From Miscanthus floridulus (Eukaryota > Streptophyta > Magnoliopsida > Poales > Poaceae), in NCBI RefSeq assembly GCF_019320115.1, contig NC_089593.1, positions 10,860,386 through 10,924,385 of the forward strand: 64,000 bases of DNA, in the 5' to 3' direction. The notes beneath the pieces were generated by a model that had not been told where the DNA came from, did not search any database, and worked only from the letters and a program-made list of their open reading frames with translations. Shown piece after piece: positions 32,143 through 42,900 of the stretch. How positions within the stretch are numbered: position 1 is the first letter of the stretch; each line of letters opens with the position of its first letter. The position numbers and the translations under genes are program-made.

Positions 32143-33398
32143 AAACCCTGCGTGACTCCAATGGAGGAGTGGCTGAAGCTGACGAAGGCCAGCACCACGA
32201 CGAAGTTGGATGCAACACTCTAACGGAGCATCATCGGCGGTCTGCGCTACCTAGTCCACATGAGGTTGGACATTGCGTTCGCCGTGGGCTACGTCAGTCG
32301 CTTCATAGAGGATCCCAGAGAGGATCATTGGGCTACGGTGAAACGACTACTGCGCTATGTCAAGGGGACAGTAGATTATGGGATCATCTTCCCAAAGACC
32401 CGCGGGAGTAGGCTGTAGCTCACTGTGTTCAGCGATGCAGACATGGCGGGGGACATCGACGGACGACGGAGCACCTCTGGCGTGCTCGTCTTTCTCGGGT
32501 CGGCCCCAATTTCATGGCTGTCGCTGAAACAGAAGATGGTGGTGCTATCTACGTGCGAGGCAGAGTACGTAGCGGTGGCCATAGCGGCGTGCCAAGTTGT
32601 GTGGCTGCGCCGGCTGCTGGGCGAGCTGACCGGTGTGGAAGCTCACCCACCATCACTGGTGGTGGACAACCATCCTGCCATCGCCCTCACGAAGAATTCG
32701 GTTCTGCACGACCGGAGCAAACACATCGACGTGAAGTTCTACTTCCTCAGGGACTATGTCGATGAAGGGCAGATCGTCATCGAGTTCGTCGAAACTGGTC
32801 GGCAACTCGCGAATGTCATCACCAAGCCGCTCGGACGTCTTCGACTCACGGAGCTGAAGGAGATGATCGGCATGGAGGGGGTACAAGGGATAGCAGTATG
32901 TTTAGGGGAAGAATTGTTAGAATAAACTACTGCTTCCTTGTGTGAACACACAGCAAGGGAAGACGACGCCGAAAAGGCCCCTTGCTGTGGTACTGTAGCC
33001 GCAGGAGAGGCAGGCACCGAATGGCTCACATGCCGTACAATAGCCACATGCAGGAACAGGCGCAGAAGTCAGTCCTGCTGTGTTATCTAGTTACTGTTAC
33101 AACATGTGCGCTGTACTAGGACTAGATAGATAGAATTATATAAATAGACTACCACGGCAACTCATTAAAGAGAGTTCAGATTTGCCATCTCCCATACAGG
33201 GCTTCGGCCAACGCTGGTGTCATGTACTGTGTGTATGCTCTATTCTCCCTTTTCTTCAACCTTTAGTCATAGTGTGTGGGGACGGACAACGCTTGTTCAT
33301 GATCGGCTTAGCTAGTAGGTGCTCGGCAACACTAGCGGGTGCTCGGCAAGACTGGTGAGTGGTTCACTCACCTGAGTCGGTAATCCTGTGGGCTAACA
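32143..33398 (+). mobile_element. Copia element B, 3' end only
   Basis: A second 3' portion of the same family as element A. Homology begins abruptly at about 32143, inside the reverse transcriptase/RNase H linker, with two early stops. The RNase H part at 32425-32925 is an uninterrupted frame ending in KPLGRLRLTELKEMIG, better preserved than in A. It is followed by an intact-looking LTR. Confidence 0.8.
32915..33398 (+). repeat. 3' LTR of Copia element B
   Basis: Starts TGTTAGAATAAACTACTGC right after the purine tract TTTAGGGGAAGAAT and ends GGGCTAACA, so the short inverted ends TGTTAG/CTAACA are perfect. It is 484 bp. A TATA-like ATTATATAAATAG lies at 33135. Confidence 0.85.
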
Positions 33399-36054
33399 AG
33401 TTACACGTTATACATATTTGGTCCTGCCTTGGTCCCTCTTGTACTCTGATGTCTCTATCTTGATTGAGATGTATACTTCTAATCTATGCTTACTGTGCTC
33501 TCTGCAGGTACCAAGTTGTTGGATGCTTTTCATGGATAGGTTAAACGTGCAGTTATGATGGCCTTGCCTTCAGTGGCGGAACTTGACTGGAAATTTAGAG
33601 GGACCACCAACTAATATAGTGAGAATACATGAGAAAGAGGGGATCAGTTCCATGCTTAAGCTTCAATTTAACCATGAGGCCTAATGCTTCCCCCATGGAT
33701 TAGCAAAAGTGACGGGAGCCATGGCCCACCTTGGCCATCACTAAGCTCCATCCATGCTTGCCTTTAATCAACATACAACACATACACATGAAGATCGATC
33801 AAGTTCAGCTATTGTTTCATATTTTAGTTTGAATAACTGAAGAGTGTTGAAGGATTGCCTTTTTCTGGCTTGGTACAGATGGCCCCCACCCCCTTAGTCG
33901 CCTATTTCTGGCAGTGGCAAGAACACAGAAGGTTGCCGTCCTTCATTTGGTTGGAGACTTAATCATATCAGTTACCTAGATTATGACTTGACTTAAAATT
34001 CCTGTCTGTGGTTGGTGCAGAACAAAGCCTCAACGGTGATATCTGGTCCATGCCATCTGATATGATATCTGGTCCATGCCATCTGATATTCTGATCTGAG
34101 ACATCTAGATGCACCAAGCGAGCTGGGTCAGGTACTCTCATCAGGTGTGTGACATTGGGATTTCAGAGACAGGCTAGACGGTTGTACAGGCAGCACAATC
34201 AAAGCTTGAGATGTCGTCAGCCTAAGCTTGCTCTGTCAGGTCAGTTTTGACCTCATCTAACGATCTAATATACCTTTTAAATTGGACATTTTTAACAAAA
34301 GAAATACAGGTCAGCCTAAGCTTGTGAAGTTTACACACGGCATTTTGTTGCAATTATTTATGTCAGTAGCATGCCAGGCTCAGTGTCTAGTGCCAGCGGT
34401 TGTGGGTTCTGGCTTATGCTGTTTTTCAATCAGCAGTATGTGATAGCTTGTCTCTGTTTCTTGGCCAGTAGGTTTAGTTGCTGTTGTGCATTGTAGATTA
34501 CTTAGAACTCTTTGAGATATATGCATGGACTCTCGGAGAGTTTTCTTTTCTTTTTTTCTTTTTTTTGATAAGCTCTCGGAGAGTTTTCTGTTGTTCTTCA
34601 AATGACATAAAAGGGACATATACCGAAGGACACGCCAATAATGTCTTAGTAATGGAATACTGTCATACATTCTCTGAGATACTGACGTCAGCAGTCTGAG
34701 TTACACCTTTGGATTCAGTATGTTGATGACTTACTACTAGCTAGGCGACATCCATGCCAATAGTTTGCACTTTGCATCATGGTTCCAATTTTTCATTGCA
34801 AGTTGTTGCATAAATGCTTTAACACTTGTTCAATTTTGCATGGAAACATTGAACATTTGAAAGGAAATGGAATGATTTGCACTAAATGAATGCGGAAGTG
34901 TGGGTTAGGGGCGGGGGAGTGGGGAGGGATAGGGAAGAAAATAATAAAATAAAAATCAGAAGCTGGCAGGCTTTCTTTCTGCACTAAATGTGATCAGGGA
35001 CCATCTGCTTGCCCATCGAGACTACAATTGCTTCACCTCTCTGCAGGTTCGTTCTTCTATTTATTTATTTTTCCTTGAGTACACCTCTCTGCAGCTTGTA
35101 TATATCTAACAAAATAAAATAGTATAGTATGCTACTGCGTACGGCCAATAGATGCAAAAGAAGTGCGGCAACAAGTCATGGCATGCATGGTCTACTCCAT
35201 GCTTGCTAGAGAAATGGAGCCTATCTCCCATTCAATTTTAAGTTCTTGATGAGGTGAAGTTGGGTACCTATTATTTATTTTCTTAATTAAAAGGCCACCT
35301 AGTTTATTCAAGCTTGGTTGATTTTCCTTTTCATTACTCCATACCCACTAGGCAAGTAGGCATAGGTATAAACTTTCACTACAGACATATATAATTAAGT
35401 AAATTTACATTTATTTTGTTTAGAAAAGGAAATAATTCTAAACAAAACACTCATTCAACTGATCTAAAATTCTGAATGCATCTCAGTTATGCACAAAGGA
35501 AAATATCAAATACAAGTAACGTAATTACATCATCTTGACATGCTTACATAACATTTATATGGTCATAATTGCTTATTCATGTTACTGTCTCTTACAGCAT
35601 GACTAATAATACAACCACTGCTGGCTGGATGTACATTTACAGCCCTAGCTGGTTGTAAACTTACATATCACTTCTCTTCTCTCTCCTACATCTTAGCATA
35701 AAGTCTACTATAACCCTTTATTAGAGCCTATTTGGTTACAAGGGCTAATTGTTAGCTAGCTAAAAATTAGCTACAATTATTCCCAGCCCATCCAAGCGGG
35801 AGACTTGTGGGCTAACTTTTAGCCAAGCCTTCAGCTAGTTATTAGCCAACTACTTGGCCAACCCTAGCTAATTTATGCTATTTTTTTAGCTCCAGCTAAT
35901 AACTAGCCAAGCCCTTATACTTGCTCTTATTTTTCTGACTTGTGATTGGCAGTGTCAAACTATCTACCACAAGTATCATGTCACTAACTAGATGGCGGTG
36001 CCAGTTTTGACCAACTATGCATGTATTGTTCTTGTCTCATGCTTGTGTAAAATA

Positions 36055-36058
<4 letters not shown>
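33399..36058. other. Non-coding downstream side of the MYB gene
   Basis: No convincing gene. Visible structure includes a tandem repeat of GATATCTGGTCCATGCCATC (34037-34092) and a duplicated CTCTCGGAGAGTTTTCT around a T-run (34531-34590). A MITE-like stretch at 35728-35920 is rich in GCTAACTTTTAGCC/AGCTAG inverted words and starts CCTATTTGGTTACAAGGGC. The 33565-33770 part resembles the GTGGCGGAACTTGA repeat also seen at 63638. Confidence 0.45.

Positions 36059-36098
<40 letters not shown>
36059..36098. repeat. (GT)n microsatellite
   Basis: About 20 uninterrupted GT units, 95 bases past the MYB stop codon on its 3' side. Confidence 0.95.
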
Positions 36099-36102
<4 letters not shown>

Positions 36103-36192
36103 AAATTCTCCTAAAGTAACTTGCACCGACAAATTAACCTACCCAACTCGATCACGTGTATATCGGCTATCATGTTCGCTTCTTTCTTGGAG

Positions 36193-37113
36193 CTAAAGCA
36201 GCATGCTGGGAACTGAGCAACAGCCGTCGGAGATCTCCATCTGCTCGGCAGCCTCGTCGAACAACCACTTCTCTATGGAGGACAGCTGCTGCAGCTTGGG
36301 GTTGCGATAACCGCCGTGTCCCGTCAACGCCTGCTTCTGCTGCGGTGGTGGCACGTCGTCGGAGATGGGTGGTAGTGCGCCGCCGGACTTGTGATCGTAA
36401 GGGTTGAGGTCGATGACCAAGGAGGGCTTGATATTGGTAGCAGCGTCATCCTGCGTCGGGGAGCTCTTCATGAAGCCGTTGAGCAGCTTGGATATGTTGT
36501 CCATGCTGGAGGCGTCCGGCGACGAGAAGGTGTCACTGTTGGTGGCAGCGAACGGCGGCGAGCACTGGCCGATGAATTGGATGACCTCATCAGCTGGAGC
36601 TGGTGTGCTGCTGGCTGGGCGCGCGTAGCTGTCCTTGGAGAGGGTCATGTCATCGTGATGGCAATCGGCATGGCCGGCGGTGGCGGTGGGTACCGCCACC
36701 GGTATGATGGAAGGTTCGGAGGGCGGAGGTGGCGCGAAGATGGCGCCGATGGCTTGCTGCTTCTGGAGCTTCTTCTTGAGGTGGGTGTTCCAGTAGTTCT
36801 TGATGTCGTTGTCGGTTCTCTGCGGGAGGTAAGAAGCAATGGCGGCCCACCTATTGCCCAGCAAGGACTGGAGGTGGACGATGACGCCGTCCTCGTGGGG
36901 GGTGAAGTTGCCACGGCGGATGCCGGGGCGGAGGTAGTTGGTCCAGCGGAGGCGGCAGCTCTTGCTGCAGCGCATGAGGCCGGTGTTGATGGGCACGGAG
37001 CGCCAGTTGCCGGGGCCGTGCTCCTCGATGTAGGACTCCAGGACGATGTCCTCCTCCGGCGTCCATGGCCCCTTCTTGATCCCCACCTTGTCGCAGCACG
37101 GCGGCCTGCCCAT
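36193..37113 (-). CDS. R2R3-MYB transcription factor (subgroup 1 type)
   Basis: A 306-residue nuclear DNA-binding regulator. It starts [21 protein letters not shown]2 (about 9-61) carries the three regular Trp residues (PWTPEED, NWRSV, LRWTNYL). R3 (about 62-112) has the usual Phe first, then [10 protein letters not shown] and [13 protein letters not shown]. Residues from about 120 on are a low-complexity regulatory region with His/Ser/Pro stretches, ending in [11 protein letters not shown], a motif shared by plant subgroup 1 MYBs (the MYB30/60/94/96 clade: wax synthesis, stomata, stress). The start is the ATG at 37113; the frame continues five codons upstream but only from GTG. No intron interrupts either MYB repeat although most R2R3-MYB genes have one or two there. 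The target pathway is inferred from the clade, not shown. Confidence 0.93.
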   Translation of the reverse strand: MGRPPCCDKVGIKKGPWTPEEDIVLESYIEEHGPGNWRSVPINTGLMRCSKSCRLRWTNYLRPGIRRGNFTPHEDGVIVHLQSLLGNRWAAIASYLPQRTDNDIKNYWNTHLKKKLQKQQAIGAIFAPPPPSEPSIIPVAVPTATAGHADCHHDDMTLSKDSYARPASSTPAPADEVIQFIGQCSPPFAATNSDTFSSPDASSMDNISKLLNGFMKSSPTQDDAATNIKPSLVIDLNPYDHKSGGALPPISDDVPPPQQKQALTGHGGYRNPKLQQLSSIEKWLFDEAAEQMEISDGCCSVPSMLL

Positions 37114-37218
37114 CGTCGATCCGGCCACTAGCTTGTGTCTCCGGCGGCCGGTGCCTGGCTAGCTGCCTGCAGCTAAGCTTCTGGAGTCTGGAGTTGTGCC
37201 CATGAAGTGTGACGGTAC

Positions 37219-37230
37219 TTTATATATATA
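37219..37230 (-). promoter_or_regulatory. TATA box of the MYB gene
   Basis: The minus strand reads ACTATATATATAAAGTACC about 106-120 bases upstream of the MYB start codon. This is a strong plant TATA context and predicts a leader of roughly 75-85 bases. Confidence 0.65.
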
Positions 37231-37299
37231 GTAGGACGACTGGACGAGAGAGCTGCGTTTTGACTTTGTGGGAGTGACGAGCTCCTTTTCACTAACCAA

Positions 37300-37580
37300 T
37301 AAGCCTAGCTTGCTAGCAACTACGTGAGCACAGCTAATTTGTTTTCACCTCATGTCTAAGAGCAAGTACAGTAATGGTTTTGTTTTCACTCGTGTCTAAG
37401 AGCAAGTACAGACGTACAGTAATTTGTTGACCTCTGGGATTACCTAGAGGGAACTGTTTGACGTTGTTGACTACTACTGCTTTTACTGTATGTGAAATTT
37501 AAAGCTAGCTAGGGTTTCTACACCTTTGCACACTCACTCGAGGCAATTTGTTCCGCCATATGTATGAAAGAGGTCTCCAG
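37300..37580. repeat. MYB upstream segment shared with 530-770 and 2875-2966
   Basis: Block A (37303-37350, CCTAGCTTGCTAGCAACTA) and block B (37434-37575, GCTAGCTAGGGTTTCTA and CAATTTGTTCC) recur at the left end of the window, 34-37 kb away. The segment starts about 190 bases upstream of the MYB start codon, so it would lie in its promoter. A short local duplication TTTTCACTCGTGTCTAAGAG also occurs at 37345-37400. Confidence 0.55.
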
Positions 37581-38036
37581 AGTTGGATGACAGCTATGTT
37601 CCATCTACATACTAATATATGGTTCTTGCAAATTTGTTTTTCACATTATTGTTACTTTGGAATGAAAAATTCATGATGTCCAAAGAAAAGATTGTTGATA
37701 CGGTAGTTCCTTGCGGTTGAAAACTCTCGAAGTTTCTCCTTGTCTAGATTTTTTTTGTCATTCAAGCATTAACGATTATTATAACCAATTAAGGTACGCA
37801 TAGTAGTATTTAGTCGCAGAGAACATGAGCTGCAAGACTAGCTGTCAAGTGAATGCATGGACCCGGCCGGCCCACACACATCTGCATGATCGAGTGCATA
37901 TATGACTTTATCAAGTTGACAAAACTAAAGTTGTAGATCCTAAAAGGTTATACAACTTTATAGTTGACAAATTTTTCATTTAAAATAATCGAATGTACGA
38001 GAAGAAAGAATATCTCATATGAACACAAGTGAGTAT

Positions 38037-38110
38037 GGGGTGGAGTGGTTAGAAGAGTAATGCGCAAGGCGTGAAGCTGTAGGTTTGGACCTGCCGTGAC
38101 TTTGTGACGA
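38037..38110 (+). mobile_element. SINE-like tRNA-derived head
   Basis: GGGGTGGAGTGGTTAGAAG resembles a tRNA A box, and 38 bases later GTAGGTTTGGACCTGCC resembles a B box (consensus GGTTCGANNCC). This spacing is typical of tRNA-derived SINEs. There is no clear poly-A tail or target duplication. Confidence 0.3.
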
Positions 38111-38222
38111 GCTGGGCAAAAAGAAAAATGTAAGGACGGTTCGATGATTTCAGAGATGTATGGGTAGGAACGGCCGCCCTAACCATCCCAACAAACCATC
38201 ACAGACCATACTAGAAAAGCAG

Positions 38223-38345
38223 TAAGCGGCGATGGTGCGGTGGGGCGAGAGCAGCGGTGATGGGCACGATTGGACCAACAACAGCGATGGGTGCGGTGGA
38301 GTCCGCCCAGGGCCCGTCGATTGGAGCAGTATTTGTGAGGTTGTG
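38223..38345 (+). repeat. Dispersed repeat, copy 1
   Basis: GGCGATGGTGCGGTGGGG...GATTGGAGCAGTATTTGTGA matches 39342-39459 with substitutions and a few indels. Copy 2 ends exactly at the CACTA insertion. The function is unknown. Confidence 0.75.
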
Positions 38346-38649
38346 CATGATTGAGGTTGGCAAGTGCTAGCGCTTGGACTTTCGGACGGACACGCCCGTG
38401 GCTGCTCTCCGTTTCCCGCTCTTGTTCCGTGCAGTGCACCCCAGCCGCTCGGATTCCGCGCTGCTCGGATGAGTTGCCCTGCCCCACACGTGGGGTCGTA
38501 TGTGCCCCTCTGTGTCCCCGCCAAGCTCGAACTGCTATGGCGAGATGGAGGGAAGGGAAGGGAGGGGATGGAGAGGAGAGGAGAGGGCGAGGCGCACCGT
38601 GTGAGGTATGAGCCGAAGCCCTGTGGCAGGCCGCTATCCGTCAGCCATC

Positions 38650-38960
38650 GGCGTCATTGCAACATATATAACACCTAATCTACTTTTAAAACACCTGGAT
38701 GAAACATTTGCAACATACGTATGAAAGACAGATGAAACACTCGAAACATGCATCTAAAACAGTTGCAAATAAACTAAAAACACTAAAAGCCATTGCAAAA
38801 CATATGCAACATCTGTAAAAAATACTTGCAACGTATGTGTGAAACATATTCAACATCTAAATAAACATACTTGCAACATACTTCTGAAAACACAGATGAA
38901 ACATTTGGAACAGACGCTTGCAATATACGTATATAGCCATTGCAACATATGCAACGTCCT
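38650..38960. repeat. GAAACATTTGCAACATA-type degenerate repeat
   Basis: Repeated words such as AAACATTTGCAACATA, GTATGAAA and CATTGCAACATATGCAAC appear about every 40 bases. This is a familiar grass repeat of unclear superfamily. No coding potential. Confidence 0.55.
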
Positions 38961-39006
38961 GATCTGTCAGGACTCCCTCCACTAACACTCACTGCAACTG
39001 CAACCA

Positions 39007-39197
39007 CTGTTCGCCTAAACGGCCGTTTAGCCCATTTAAACACCGTGTAAACGCTGCACGATGGTGCGCCATTTCCATTTAATCACCCGTTTACCCCGTT
39101 TAATTGGCCGTTTAGCCCGTTTAATGAGATGTTTTGCCTAAATAATGGCTAAACGGTAGGTGACCGACTGTTTACCGTTTAGCGTTTAGGAAAACAC
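39007..39197. mobile_element. MITE-like element (CCTAAACGG/CCGTTTAG)
   Basis: The left part TTCGCCTAAACGGCCGTTTA and the right part CCGTTTAGCGTTTAGGAAAA form inverted ends, with further GTTTAGCCCGTTTAAT words between. CACTG occurs next to each end, a possible 5-8 bp target duplication. Approximate borders. Confidence 0.45.
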
Positions 39198-39341
39198 TGA
39201 CTGCAACTAGCTATATTGTAGTATATGTGTGTGCCTCTCTACACACATATATAGCCTACAAAGTATAGAGCACGTATATGTAATAATATTTATATATATT
39301 ATATTTGTGTATATATAATAAACACACACACACACACGCGA

Positions 39342-39459
39342 ACAATGGCGATGGCACGGTGGGGCCGAGCAGCGGCAGACGGGCACGATTGGGCCAACAA
39401 CAGTGACGAGCCCGGCCCCGGGGATTGGAGCATTATTTGTGAGGTTACGCGCGATTGGG
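39342..39459 (+). repeat. Dispersed repeat, copy 2, cut by the CACTA insertion
   Basis: Homologous to 38223-38345 and ends at GATTGGG, where the GGG target of the CACTA element begins. The continuation expected from copy 1 is not found on the far side at 50537. Confidence 0.7.
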
Positions 39460-39785
39460 CACTACTACACAAACTTTACTGGAGGCGGACGTTTTCGGTT
39501 TCCCGCGGCGGGCAAAGCCATCCGTCGTGGCCTAGAGGCCACGGTAAATCGTGGCTTAACCGCGGCGGGCGGCTTTGCCCGCTGCGGTTAACCGATTTAC
39601 CGCGGCGGGCGGTGTAACGTGCCCGCTGCGGTAAATATACTTTTACCACGGCGGGCACGTTACACCGCCCGCCACGGTAAATTATTTTACCGCGGCGGAC
39701 ACCTTTTGTGGCCCGCCGCGGTTATGTTCATTAGCCGTGGCGGGCTTTATTATTTGCCCGCCTCGGTAAATTATTTCCTAAATTA
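39460..39785. repeat. CACTA 1 left terminal block (TIR plus subterminal array)
   Basis: After the terminal CACTACTACA there are about eleven copies or near copies of CCGCGGCGGGC in alternating orientation up to 39765. In En/Spm such units are bound by TNPA. Confidence 0.9.
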
Positions 39786-39949
39786 AAAAAATACAGCAGG
39801 CATATAAATTCAAATTTAAATCATATTCAGATTTCACAGATTAAAATTAAAAAGTATGCAGGCATTACACATGAGATAATATACATATATATACATTCAC
39901 TTAGTCGTTCTTGTCATCGTTAATTCATTACATTTACATATTAAAGTCG

Positions 39950-42900
39950 TTATACATGCGCTAAGGTGTAATCCTGCGGACGCATCATCGTGGGCCATTT
40001 CCTCAGCCTCTCGTACTCCGGTAAAATCGCTAGCGGGCTGTTCTCATTGAAGAACGTGCCCCCTTCAAGCACGCATTTGTCTAAGACAAACTTACATATA
40101 TCTGCCTTTGTCTGCTTGAAGGAGTGTTGGGTGCTCTGCACGTCTCTCGACCAGTTCAATCCATTCTTGAGCACCCTCCAACTGCTGTTGTACTGCTTGC
40201 ACGCCCTCAGGAACTCACAGGCATAGAAGCCACAGGTTTGTGATCCTACCGATTGTTTGGCACACTGCATGATCGATACACAAGCATTACAACACATGCA
40301 TTAGAACACATATGAACGGAAAGCACAATTAAACCTTTCAAATACTTACCAGAAAGTTGCGTCTGATTTTGATGCGGTTCTTATGCTTAGCCTTAAAATT
40401 CTCTGTTCTTCGATCATAGCATTCAGGATCCTTCACGTACTCCTTATAAGCGCTATACGAAATGTACTAGTATTAGGTAGGGCATTAGAACGCATATAAG
40501 AAGACAGTTCAGTCACTTACACTCTGAGGCAATCTTCAAAGGCCTTGTACCCTTTTAAGTTTGGCACTGTCAACGAATCAAATACGCAGGCCCTGCCATC
40601 CTGAGGGTAGATGATAAATGCAACCCAGTGACCCTCGAGGCCTTGGCTGCGCCATTGAAACAAAATACAGGTTACGACGAGAAATAATAATACTAGCTAG
40701 CTACCCACTTATCTCTACAGGCATGTCTTCGACTTACCCAAAGTGGTAGGCAGCTAGGATACACCCATTTCCCCTGATCTTCTTCATTGCTCCTAGTATG
40801 TACCTTGAAATATTCAACTTCTCATTGTCCATCAGTTTCTTCCTGTGCACCTCTCTCTGTCGCTTGGTCAAGTCTTTCATGGTTGGATGATTGTCATCTA
40901 GGTGGTAACCAATGATGATTCTTTGAGCAATATGCATTGGAGATAGATAGATAACATCAAGTTTTAGTTCCTTGGATATATAGGCCATCAACCTACAAGG
41001 ACAAGCCATCGTGGCATATATAAGTAGTCTTGACCGATTCAAAGGCAGGTGATATGTGAAACTCGCAATTCATCACTTACATAGAGAACAAGGTGACTTG
41101 GGCGATGTCAAGGTCTTGTTCCCATAGTAGTCTGTACATGTCGTGGAAGTCCACGGGGAGTTCTACATCGTTGCCGGGCAAGTGGAAGTACTCCGCCACA
41201 ACCTTGACTAGAAAACCATGCAGGCCAGCTTTTGCCGCTTCCATGTACCAGAGATGAAACCTCCTTGTCTCCCACCTTTCCTCGTCGATGAGCTAGGCCT
41301 TGGTTATCATGAACTTCCCATGCTCGTAATGGCCGGGGCAGTCATCCGATTCAGGAAATAGATGGAAAGGTGATCTCGGCCTGGGATAGAAATGTTAGTA
41401 CCATATTATGGCAAAGAAAAGTTGTTAGCAAATTATGCTCGCCGCTACCATACCTTTCGAACTCAAGTGAGTATGTGAGCTGCCCTTGGTCGCCTTTAGT
41501 CTTCGCCGACAGTGGAGGACAGTGGCTTGTGCTCACAATGGCAGCAGGCGGTGTCTTTGCCCCCAGTTCCTTCGTGCCTCCCAGTCCTTTGCTTGTGCCC
41601 TTAGATGGACTGCCGGGAGGTGGAGGTGGAGGTGGACTTGTTGTTGGAGGAGGAGAACGAGGGTGAGGGCTTGTGCTCGCAATGGTAGAAGGCGGTGTCT
41701 TTGCCCCCGGTTCCTCCGTGCCTCCCGGTCCTTTGCTCGTGCCCTTAGACAGACTATCGGGAGGTGGAGGTGGACTTGTTGTTGGAGGAGGAGAACGAGG
41801 ATGAGGGCTTGTGCCTTGGGGTGAGTTCCTTCCCTTGTCACCCCCGCCATTGCCTTCGTCATCGCCGTCGCCATGATCCGGATCATCAGGGGGACAAGAT
41901 CCGGCAACGGATGGTTGTGATGCTGGTGTCACCGTCAGCGTAGAAGTCGGCGTCGAGAGAATGATCTCTATGTCGTCCTTGTTCCACAGGACTTCGGAAC
42001 CCATGGCAGCTCCAAGGATCATTACCCCTTCTGCAGTTGGATGTTCCATTTCAAATTCTTCATATTCGGTCGCATACCATGTAAGTATCACGGCAGCATA
42101 GTTGGCAGGGATCTGGTCTTGGTTGAAATCTTTGATATCTTCTTTGGGGTGCATGTAACCCTCACCCACGGTCAACTTTTTTGCCCTACCGAACAGGATC
42201 GTGAGGTGGACGCGCATGGGTTCCTAGATGTCGTCGACGGGGTGCCTTGGGCGATCCTCGATCATCGGCAGTGGCTGCCCTTGTGTCTGCCCTTGTGGAA
42301 CTTAAGGCACGGCCACGCCAGCCTGGCGAAGCATCTGTGACCTCATCGACACCATATCTGGGTCATTGCTCATGAAGGCTTCTTTTATGGACCGGCTGAT
42401 CATTTCGGCCATGCCTTGATCATAGCCCTTCTAAAAGATGCCCTCCTTGTACCTCTGCCTTGACCGGTATGTGGCAGCGTCGGATTGCCATGACTCCACT
42501 GAGTTCTAGCTCATCTTCGACGACATGCCATGGACACGGCCATGGTGCTCGGGGGTTCCCAGCGCTAGGGTCAGTAAGTCCTGGCCCCTGTGAACCTTGA
42601 AGCTGTCCTTGGATTTAGCGGCCTCGATGAGAGCCCTCTCCACCTCCTCGAACTTGGGCTCATTGAACTTGCTCGCGCCCTCCTTGAGCTTCTTCGGCTT
42701 GCAGGCATAGATGAAGTCCTTAGCCCTCAAGTCTACACCGTCGTACGGATCGGGAAGCCCGGCGGTAGCTCTAGCCCTTTCTTCCTCCCACCACTGGGGC
42801 CTCTTACCAGCAAACCTAGTCATGCCCAAGTGGTGGGGGTGCAGGTTCTTCTTCTCGAGTGCGCTGAACTTGGCGCTCTTTGCCTTTGCTTCTTCTGTTG

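Noticed and set aside
36112..37113. tRNA or other structured RNA genes near the MYB gene
   Set aside because: No cloverleaf or conserved RNA motif found here or elsewhere in the window, except the weak tRNA-like head at 38037.
36391..37131. A 246-codon plus-strand frame opposite the MYB gene
   Set aside because: It is the antisense shadow of the MYB coding region and has no recognisable domain.
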